This document shows positions 1 to 5,008 of a DNA stretch of 5,008 nt, piece by piece; positions within the stretch are counted from its first letter, which is position 1, and every line of letters starts with the position of its first letter. A program made the translations under genes and the position numbers. The stretch lies in NCBI GenBank assembly GCA_003136475.1, contig PLEQ01000394.1, forward strand, positions 3,373 through 8,380, given 5' to 3'. The notes under the pieces are model-generated. The model did not search any database. It had not been told where the DNA came from and was given only the letters and a program-made list of their open reading frames with translations. The DNA is from Deltaproteobacteria bacterium (lineage in GTDB: Bacteria > Bdellovibrionota_B > Oligoflexia > Oligoflexales > Bog-1112).

Positions 1-1
1 C

Positions 2-1198
2 ATCCAAGGCGATCGGGTCCTTGCTGTCTATTCCTCAGCCATTAAATCCGACAATCCCGAACTTGTCGCGGTGAAACAACAGCAGCGAGTCCTTTTGCAT
101 CGCTCAGACTTCGTCCAATATTTCATTTCTCAAAAAGAACATGCCATCACAGTGGCCGGCACAAACGGCAAATCCACAACGTCGTCGATACTTTCCTATA
201 TTCTTGAGCGATTGGGAAAAGAACCAATGGCGATCGTTGGCGCCCGGATGAAAGATTGTCCCAGCCTTGTATTCCCAGGCAGTGAAGCAAGCACTTATGC
301 TGTTGTGGAAGCCGATGAATCCGACGGCACACTTTTAAAATTTAAGCCTCATGTTGGTGTTTTGACCAGTATTGACCTCGATCATATGGATTACTATAGA
401 GACCACCAGCACATATTTGAGACGTTTAAAACCTATATTTCAAACATCAAGTCAGGCGGAACTGCGGTTCTGGGTATAGACGATCTAGACTGCCTTCGTC
501 TTTCGGAAAGCATCCACCAAAAAAAACTAACTTACGGTTTTTCAAATACAGCAATGTTCCAAGGGTCTGATTACGTCTGTAAAAACGGGGTCATTTATTT
601 TTCCGCAAATCTCAGCGGTAAAAGCTGGAAATGTCGTTTAAAAGGCATCGGAAAACACAATGCTTCCAACGCTCTCGCGAGCTTAGCAAGCCTATCGGCA
701 CTGGATCTAAATATGCAAGACGCTGCTGATTGTCTGGCCGATTTTTCAGGGGTCAAAAGACGCTTAGAACTTATCTTCGAAAATTCGAATCTTAAAATAT
801 ACGACGACTATGCCCATAATCCTACTAAGATTCAGTCAACCATTAGAGCCGTTCGTGAATCATGGCCCAGCTCTCAAATTATTGTAATTTTTCAGCCACA
901 CCGATATAGTCGGTTAAAAACGTTGTACAATAATTTTGTGGGTTCCTTTACAAACGTGGACCTTGTCATTGCCCTCCCTACATATAGCTCGGGTGAGCAT
1001 GATGACAACCCCATTCGCTCCGAAGAACTTGTTGCTGATATTGTTAAATTCTCAAATGTTCCCTGTTTTTTTGCTCCTAATTTTGATAGCGCCAAAGACA
1101 AAGTAGCCCATGAGCTAAAAAAGAATTCAATAGTTCTGACTTTAGGAGCTGGAGACGTATGGCAATTGGCCTTCCAACTAAAAGAAAGGCTAGGATAA
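2..1198 (+). CDS. murC: UDP-N-acetylmuramate--L-alanine ligase (MurC), 5' end missing
   Basis: Cytoplasmic ATP-dependent ligase that adds L-alanine to UDP-MurNAc, the first amino acid of the peptidoglycan stem peptide. The reading frame is open from base 2 (398 visible codons before the stop). The GTG at 71 is not the start, because the 23 codons before it encode conserved MurC N-domain sequence (VYSSAIKSDNPEL, like the family's SSAI..DNPE). About 60-100 residues are probably missing, since MurC is usually 460-490 aa. Seen in order: ATP loop GTNGKST (158-178), EADESDG (308-328), DLDHMDYY (374-397), KGIGKHNASNALA in the central domain, YDDYAHNPTKI (800-832), FQPHRYSR (890-913), and a C-terminal LTLGAGDVW. 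EADESDG and FQPHRYSR point to MurC rather than MurD, MurE, MurF or Mpl. The ATP loop differs from the usual GTHGKTTT. The 3' end overlaps ftsQ by 40 bases. Confidence 0.95.
   Translation: MQGDRVLAVYSSAIKSDNPELVAVKQQQRVLLHRSDFVQYFISQKEHAITVAGTNGKSTTSSILSYILERLGKEPMAIVGARMKDCPSLVFPGSEASTYAVVEADESDGTLLKFKPHVGVLTSIDLDHMDYYRDHQHIFETFKTYISNIKSGGTAVLGIDDLDCLRLSESIHQKKLTYGFSNTAMFQGSDYVCKNGVIYFSANLSGKSWKCRLKGIGKHNASNALASLASLSALDLNMQDAADCLADFSGVKRRLELIFENSNLKIYDDYAHNPTKIQSTIRAVRESWPSSQIIVIFQPHRYSRLKTLYNNFVGSFTNVDLVIALPTYSSGEHDDNPIRSEELVADIVKFSNVPCFFAPNFDSAKDKVAHELKKNSIVLTLGAGDVWQLAFQLKERLG
1144..1154 (+). promoter_or_regulatory. Ribosome binding site for ftsQ, inside murC
   Basis: AGGAG at 1144-1148 lies 10 bases before the ATG at 1159, and a second GGAG at 1151-1154 lies 4 bases before it. 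Both are inside the murC reading frame, where they encode part of the conserved LGAGD end of MurC. They support the 1159 start. No other ATG, GTG or TTG occurs in this frame between 1159 and the membrane segment. Confidence 0.65.
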
Positions 1199-2025
1199 AA
1201 AACGTCTTACAAAGGCAAAAAGTTGTAACCAAGCTTAGTGCTTCTTATCTTAAAATATCCACTCTCGTTCTTGTCAAACTCATAATTATTTCCGCAGTTT
1301 TAATACCACCTATACTCGCTTTTCGCTGGATAAAGTCCTTCATTGCGAGCAGTGAGGAAATTGTTCTCAACGACTTCAATATAAAATTTGACGGGAAATT
1401 CTCGGAATCTATCCGCCAAAAGCTTTACATTGATATAGAAAATATAATTTTGAAACACAATTCGGTAATCCCGTCGGTCGCAAGCTTATCTAAGGAAATT
1501 CAAGAAAAAGAAGGTTTAAGCCATGTCCATTCCTTCGCTGATGTTGAAAATAATATTTCAATAACCCTATCGCCAAGAATCCCTGTTATGTTTGTAATGA
1601 CGGACAAGGAGCGCGTAATTTCTACTGACGGGGAAATCTACGATGACAACAACTTCACGCCTTTGAATCGCACTGTGTTGCAAGGGATTTTTGCCGATGA
1701 CCACAAATCATTTCAACTCGACGACAGAAATTGTGTTATCATTTCAGATAAAGAAAGAAAATCTATCCTCGATGCTATTCAACTCATAGACCTTGCCAGA
1801 TATCATTCAATATTTTTCTCAACTATTGAGTATAAGAAGTATCGAGGATTTTTTGTAACCTTGAAAGACTCTGCTACTACCGTAATGTTTGGGAATCCGC
1901 CATTTGACAAACAGTTTTTGCGCTTGTCTAAAATTCTTGAAGAAGCAAATAAAAGAAAAAGAACTCTGAAAAATATCGAAATTGACTTTAACGATAAAGC
2001 TTTTATCACTGAACAAAGAACCTGA
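1159..2025 (+). CDS. ftsQ: Cell division protein FtsQ (divergent)
   Basis: Single-pass inner-membrane scaffold of the divisome. In the family it bridges early cytoplasmic proteins and the FtsB/FtsL and FtsW/FtsI synthesis proteins. The 288-residue product has a basic cytoplasmic tail (1-33, many K/R) and one membrane segment (about 34-55, with a lysine at 40). A POTRA-like region follows (about 68-142), ending in LSPRIPVMFV. The FtsQ beta domain comes next, with VISTDGEIYDD (153-163), FFVTLKDSATTVMFG (231-245), PPFDKQFLRLSKIL and IEIDFNDKAFI (273-283). The last matches the family's closing 'ID.r..dkafi' strand. Its length is normal for FtsQ (about 250-300). Overall similarity is low, as is usual for FtsQ, and the call rests on topology, the C-terminal motifs and the position between murC and ftsA. 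By hand count 1201-1980 is about 36% G+C, against about 48% in an ftsZ stretch. It overlaps murC by 40 bases, so translation is probably coupled. Confidence 0.9.
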   Translation: MAIGLPTKRKARIKNVLQRQKVVTKLSASYLKISTLVLVKLIIISAVLIPPILAFRWIKSFIASSEEIVLNDFNIKFDGKFSESIRQKLYIDIENIILKHNSVIPSVASLSKEIQEKEGLSHVHSFADVENNISITLSPRIPVMFVMTDKERVISTDGEIYDDNNFTPLNRTVLQGIFADDHKSFQLDDRNCVIISDKERKSILDAIQLIDLARYHSIFFSTIEYKKYRGFFVTLKDSATTVMFGNPPFDKQFLRLSKILEEANKRKRTLKNIEIDFNDKAFITEQRT

Positions 2026-2028
2026 GGG
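2024..2028 (+). promoter_or_regulatory. Ribosome binding site for ftsA over the ftsQ stop
   Basis: GAGGG begins on the second base of the ftsQ TGA stop codon and lies 9 bases before the ftsA ATG at 2038. A ribosome ending ftsQ would uncover or occupy this site, so the two genes are likely translationally coupled. This supports 2038 as the ftsA start. Confidence 0.65.
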
Positions 2029-2037
2029 CACGTATTC

Positions 2038-3246
2038 ATGGAAAAAATCTTTGCATTGGATTTAGGCACCACAAAATTCTGCCTTGGCTACCTCCAATTT
2101 AATCGCAAAGACAACTCCATCGACATAGATACCGTCACTGTAGCGTCTCAAGGCATGAACAGAGGGATGATTGCCGATTTTTATGGTGCCCAGAAGGCGC
2201 TAGCAACCTTGCTGGATTTGGCTGAAAAGGAATTTAGCAGCGATATAGACCATGTAACTTTAGGGGTCTCCGGTACTCATTTAAAGAGCGCTTTCATAAC
2301 GGCACAACTGCCAATGGACAATGACCGAGTCGTTAAACCTAGAACCCTTGAAAAAATTCGCGAACAAATACGATTGGATCATTATAATGAAAAAAGAGAA
2401 TTAATTCACATTTCACCACATGGCTATCAAATTGATGATCGCGAGTGGATAGTAAATCCACTGGGTTTTTCCGGAGCCAATTTAGGTGCAAAGTTCTTTG
2501 TCATCGAAGCTGATCGCTACTATCTTTCAGATTTGGTGCGGTTATGTAATAGCTGTGGCATAAAAGTTACCAGCTTGGTTTCTGAGCAATACGCTTCTTC
2601 GATGGTCACTCTTGAGCCGCCTCGCAAAGATCTTGGGGTTGTTCTCCTGGATATCGGTGGTGGTACAACTGATGGCATGTTGTTTATGAACGGAAAACCA
2701 TCAAAAGTATTTACTATAAGCATTGGCGGAAACCTCATGACACGCGATCTTTCCATTGGCTTAGGGCTCCCTTTTGATGAGGCCGAGCGTATAAAGATAA
2801 TTGGTGGACTATCGCAAAATGACAGGCCTTTCTCTTGGGAAATTAGAGATCTTCAAGGTCGCGTATGCAAAGTTGATCCCAGTCAGATATTTGAAATCCT
2901 GCAAGCTCGCATCGTTGAACTTGCTGAGCTCGTCAAAAAGGAAATCCAGGCTTATCTGCCTCTTATTCAGGGGGGTATAATTCTAACGGGGGGTGGTTCG
3001 GAGATACAGGGCATTTGCCAGACCTTTCAACAGGTTCTCCATATTCCTGTCGATAAAGTAGATCCTGTATTTAAAAACTCAACCGACTCGAACGAGGGAT
3101 CAAAACTATCTTCCAAATATGCGACCGTCCTTGGCTTACTCTACCAAGAGTATGCTCAAATTACCCGCGCTCGGGCAAATATGCAAATTGGTCCCTTGGG
3201 GGGCACCTTTATTCGAATGTTCAATTGGGTTAAAGAACTCTATTGA
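2038..3246 (+). CDS. ftsA: Cell division protein FtsA, actin-like membrane anchor of FtsZ
   Basis: Actin-family ATPase that tethers FtsZ filaments to the inner membrane and recruits later division proteins. The 402-residue product is close to the family length (E. coli about 420). Seen in order: phosphate-1 loop ALDLGTTKFCLGY (6-18); GMNRGMIADF (39-48), matching the 'G...G.i.d' region of FtsA; the 1C domain unique to FtsA (roughly 82-160); phosphate-2 loop LLDIGGGTTDGMLF (203-216); SIGGNLMTRDLSIGLGLPFDEAERIK (228-253), matching the family's GG..iT.Dia.gl...eAE.iK; and the adenosine-binding IILTGGGSEIQGI (314-326). The C terminus (about 388-402, FIRMFNWVKELY) is an aromatic, basic amphipathic helix of the kind FtsA uses to bind membrane. 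No key motif is missing. It lies 12 bases after ftsQ. The following gene, ftsZ, makes its partner but appears to have its own promoter. Confidence 0.98.
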   Translation: MEKIFALDLGTTKFCLGYLQFNRKDNSIDIDTVTVASQGMNRGMIADFYGAQKALATLLDLAEKEFSSDIDHVTLGVSGTHLKSAFITAQLPMDNDRVVKPRTLEKIREQIRLDHYNEKRELIHISPHGYQIDDREWIVNPLGFSGANLGAKFFVIEADRYYLSDLVRLCNSCGIKVTSLVSEQYASSMVTLEPPRKDLGVVLLDIGGGTTDGMLFMNGKPSKVFTISIGGNLMTRDLSIGLGLPFDEAERIKIIGGLSQNDRPFSWEIRDLQGRVCKVDPSQIFEILQARIVELAELVKKEIQAYLPLIQGGIILTGGGSEIQGICQTFQQVLHIPVDKVDPVFKNSTDSNEGSKLSSKYATVLGLLYQEYAQITRARANMQIGPLGGTFIRMFNWVKELY

Positions 3247-3293
3247 AATAGCAAAGCAACGATAATAAGCATTCGATAAATTTAGAATTAGAA

Positions 3294-3311
3294 ATGGAAT
3301 TGGTATTCCAT
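3294..3311. promoter_or_regulatory. Palindrome in the ftsA-ftsZ gap (possible operator or hairpin)
   Basis: ATGGAAT and ATTCCAT form a perfect 7-base inverted repeat around a TGGT loop. The repeat lies 47 bases after the ftsA stop and 55 bases before the -35 hexamer of the ftsZ promoter. No T-run follows and the stem is mostly A-T, so it is a poor intrinsic terminator. It could be a protein-binding site or an mRNA 3'-end hairpin. A weaker symmetric stretch (TAAATTTA at 3277-3284 with flanking ATTC and GAAT) lies just upstream. The function is unknown. Confidence 0.4.
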
Positions 3312-3356
3312 CGCAGATAACCAGTAGAACGACCAAGGATCCTCGAACACAATAAC

Positions 3357-3372
3357 TGTCAAGACATTGACA
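3357..3372. promoter_or_regulatory. Inverted repeat containing the ftsZ -35 box (candidate operator)
   Basis: TGTCAA-GACA-TTGACA is a perfect 6-base inverted repeat whose right arm is itself the TTGACA -35 hexamer. A dimeric regulator bound here would block RNA polymerase. I do not recognise the site as that of a named regulator. The size and spacing would suit a dimeric helix-turn-helix protein. Because the right arm is a consensus -35 box, only the matching left arm is extra information, so chance remains possible. Confidence 0.35.
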
Positions 3373-3396
3373 CTTTAACTCCCGACTTCTTATAAT
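3367..3396 (+). promoter_or_regulatory. Consensus sigma70-type promoter for ftsZ
   Basis: A perfect -35 TTGACA (3367-3372) and a perfect -10 TATAAT (3391-3396) are separated by 18 bases. The predicted transcript start is near 3402-3405, giving a leader of about 30 bases before the ftsZ ATG. It sits in the only sizeable non-coding stretch of the window (3247-3434). This suggests ftsZ is transcribed on its own as well as by read-through from ftsA. Both hexamers match the housekeeping sigma consensus at all 12 positions. Confidence 0.85.
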
Positions 3397-3402
3397 TTTA
3401 AA

Positions 3403-3434
3403 GAACAACTAAATTTTTTTTTGCGAGGCTAACT
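3403..3434 (+). promoter_or_regulatory. ftsZ leader with T9 tract and ribosome binding site
   Basis: This is the predicted untranslated leader. It is A-rich and holds nine consecutive T residues (3414-3422), followed by GAGG (3425-3428), which lies 6 bases before the ATG at 3435. The binding site selects 3435 over the in-frame ATG at 3456. No stem precedes the T-run within the leader, so it does not look like a terminator. An unstructured U-rich stretch before a ribosome binding site can help initiation, which is inference here. Confidence 0.6.
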
Positions 3435-4988
3435 ATGAGTTTCGATTTCCTCGACATGGAATCACCTGCAGCTAAGATAAAAGTCATCGGAGTTGGTGGT
3501 GGGGGTACAAATGCTGTAACGACTATGATCAAAGAAAATATCGAGGGGGTCGAGTTTATTTCTGTGAACACAGATATGCAGTCACTGCGAACCTCACTGG
3601 CTCCACACAAAATTCAAATAGGCAAAGAACTCACCAAAGGCTTGGGTGCCGGTTCTGACCCGAGTGTGGGTAGAGATGCCGCTTTGGAGGACAGGCACGA
3701 GATCCAAGAGGCTCTTGCCGGTGCCGATATGGTATTTATAACAGCGGGTATGGGCGGTGGAACAGGTACCGGGGGTGCTTCGGTTGTGGCTCAAATCGCC
3801 CATGATCTCGGCGCGTTAACGGTTGCCGTGGTAACCCGACCCTTTCTGTTTGAAGGCAAAAGACGAAGAACTCATGCCGAAATTGGTATCGAGCGTCTCC
3901 GTGAAAATGTTGATACCTTAATCGTTATTCCGAATGAAAGACTCCTTGAGATAGCCACTCCTGAGCTAAGCCTCATAGGAGCCTTCAAATTAGCAGATAA
4001 TGTCCTCGTCAATGCTGTCCGGGGCATTAGTGACATCATTAATATTCCAGGCACTATCAACGTCGATTTTGCAGATGTTAAGACGATCATGTCCAGCACC
4101 GGACAAGCACTCATGGGCATCGGGTACGCTTCCGGTAAGAACAGGGCGGTGGAAGCCGCTCATCAAGCGATTTCTTCACCACTTTTGGATGACATTGATA
4201 TAGAAGGCGCCTCGGGCATTCTCATTAACATCACAGCTGGAGAGAATATTTCTTTGCTTGAAGTCAACGAGGCTTGCACTATTATTCAAGAATCCGCTCA
4301 TGAAGATGCAAACATTATTTTTGGAGCCGTCATCGATCCCAAAATGTCGGATGAAATTCGTGTAACCGTTATTGCAACTGGCTTTGACAAGAGCGAGATA
4401 AAGACCGTAGCAAAATCAGCACTTAGATCACGTTACGCAGAGCAAGATGTCTACAAGGTGCGGGGAGCGACGGCGAAACCCAATAGCTCTGCAGCCAACA
4501 CTGCCAATTCTTCTTCACCAGGAACTTCGCATGGCGTGTCATCAGCTATGAAATCTACAAGCGCCTACAACGGGTCGCATGAGCTTAAGGAAGACCGTTA
4601 TTTGGATGAGACCCCTGGCGAACAGAAAGGTTACAGCTTTTCTTTTGCGCATATCAAAAATGACAGTGCCTATGGCGGGCATTTCGCCACGGAACATATA
4701 AATACTCAAACACATTCCGATGAGTCCTCAACATCCGATGTCAAAACTTCGGTAAACCCAGCAGCACCAAGAGATTTAGAGGTATTCAAAGACCCGGAAG
4801 TACGCTCATCCAATGCCGAGCATCCGCCATTTACGATGACTTTTCAAGATCCAGAGTCGCTTCGCTTAGACATTGATAAAAGGATCGACGAAGCTCTTGA
4901 ACTAGCGGAACGAGTGAACTTACAAGATGGGAGTGATGGTATCGATATACCTAGTTTTCTAAGAAAAGAAGATCATTCGCTGCTGTAG
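3435..4988 (+). CDS. ftsZ: Cell division protein FtsZ with a long C-terminal linker
   Basis: Tubulin-like GTPase that polymerises at midcell into the Z ring and recruits the divisome. The 517-residue product is well above the usual 350-400. GTPase core, about 12-318: nucleotide loop IGVGGGGTNAV (18-28), VNTDMQSL (44-51), tubulin signature GMGGGTGTG (105-113), TRPFLFEGKRR (134-144), and synergy loop NVDFADVKTIM (209-219) with D211 and D214 placed for GTP hydrolysis across the subunit interface. The core ends in FGAVID and RVTVIATGFD (309-318). About 345-500 is a low-complexity linker, first rich in Ser/Thr/Asn/Ala, later acidic. A predicted amphipathic helix (about 474-496) comes before the conserved C-terminal peptide DIPSFLRK (504-511), which in the family binds FtsA and other tethers; EDHSLL closes the protein. 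The residues after the signature read GAS where most FtsZ have AAP. It has its own consensus promoter and lies 188 bases after ftsA. Confidence 0.98.
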   Translation: MSFDFLDMESPAAKIKVIGVGGGGTNAVTTMIKENIEGVEFISVNTDMQSLRTSLAPHKIQIGKELTKGLGAGSDPSVGRDAALEDRHEIQEALAGADMVFITAGMGGGTGTGGASVVAQIAHDLGALTVAVVTRPFLFEGKRRRTHAEIGIERLRENVDTLIVIPNERLLEIATPELSLIGAFKLADNVLVNAVRGISDIINIPGTINVDFADVKTIMSSTGQALMGIGYASGKNRAVEAAHQAISSPLLDDIDIEGASGILINITAGENISLLEVNEACTIIQESAHEDANIIFGAVIDPKMSDEIRVTVIATGFDKSEIKTVAKSALRSRYAEQDVYKVRGATAKPNSSAANTANSSSPGTSHGVSSAMKSTSAYNGSHELKEDRYLDETPGEQKGYSFSFAHIKNDSAYGGHFATEHINTQTHSDESSTSDVKTSVNPAAPRDLEVFKDPEVRSSNAEHPPFTMTFQDPESLRLDIDKRIDEALELAERVNLQDGSDGIDIPSFLRKEDHSLL

Positions 4989-5008
4989 ACATTAATGCTA
5001 GGCTCGAC

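Noticed and set aside
71..73. GTG at 71 as the start of murC
   Set aside because: The frame is open to the left edge, and the 23 codons before the GTG encode the conserved SSAI..DNPEL part of the MurC N-domain. No ribosome binding site precedes it.
3294..3320. Tiny open frame of 8 codons (ATG to TAA) as a leader peptide for ftsZ
   Set aside because: No ribosome binding site, no attenuator-like stems or regulatory codon run, and it lies upstream of the predicted ftsZ transcript start.
3136..3408. Minus-strand reading frame of 90 codons across the ftsA end and the ftsA-ftsZ gap
   Set aside because: Its protein has no recognisable motif or domain, it covers the end of ftsA and the ftsZ promoter, and its composition is that of an antisense shadow.
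3414..3422. T9 run as the tail of an intrinsic terminator for ftsA
   Set aside because: No GC-rich stem lies directly before it, and it falls just after a consensus promoter, within the ftsZ leader.
3247..3434. Small RNA gene, riboswitch or tRNA in the ftsA-ftsZ gap
   Set aside because: Apart from the promoter and the two short palindromes, no cloverleaf, long stem or conserved riboswitch core can be seen.
4000..4203. Plus-strand frame of 67 codons inside ftsZ
   Set aside because: It lies in another frame within the most conserved part of ftsZ, and its product is not protein-like for any known family.
4995..5008. ATG at 4995 as the start of a next gene
   Set aside because: Only 14 bases remain in the window, and no convincing ribosome binding site is seen between the ftsZ stop and this ATG.
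1..5008. Undescribed system, mobile element or CRISPR array
   Set aside because: All coding space is taken by four recognised core genes; no transposase, integrase, terminal repeats or spaced direct repeats are present.

Overview
The window is a compact run of four genes, all on the + strand, from a bacterial division and cell-wall (dcw) cluster. In order they are murC (5' end cut off by the left edge), ftsQ, ftsA and ftsZ. Together they link the last common steps of peptidoglycan precursor synthesis (MurC adds L-Ala to UDP-MurNAc) to assembly of the division machine. FtsQ is the single-pass scaffold, FtsA the membrane anchor, and FtsZ the GTP-driven cytoskeletal ring.

The organism is a diderm-type bacterium with a proteobacteria-like cluster. 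FtsQ, FtsA and an FtsZ with a classical DIPxFLRK tail, in the order Q-A-Z, fit Proteobacteria in the broad sense. A deltaproteobacterial or Bdellovibrionota/Oligoflexia-like lineage is my best guess. The reasons are moderate base composition, divergent FtsQ and MurC, and no murB or ddl between murC and ftsQ. No gene here fixes the taxon, so this is inference.

Layout: bases 2-1198 hold murC, which is open to the left edge. ftsQ starts inside murC (40-base overlap) and runs to 2025. ftsA follows after 12 bases (2038-3246), with its ribosome binding site laid over the ftsQ stop codon. These three look like one translationally coupled transcription unit. The only real gap is 3247-3434 (188 bases). 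It holds a promoter with both consensus hexamers (TTGACA, 18-base spacer, TATAAT), an inverted repeat that includes the -35 hexamer, a second palindrome further upstream, and a short T-rich leader. ftsZ (3435-4988) follows and encodes a 517-residue protein with a long variable linker before its C-terminal peptide. The last 20 bases show nothing that can be called.

Nothing here looks like a mobile element, CRISPR array, RNA gene or undescribed system. The points worth a second look are the ftsZ control region, the long FtsZ linker with a helix next to the C-terminal peptide, departures from family consensus in MurC and FtsZ nucleotide-binding loops, and the shortened gene order.
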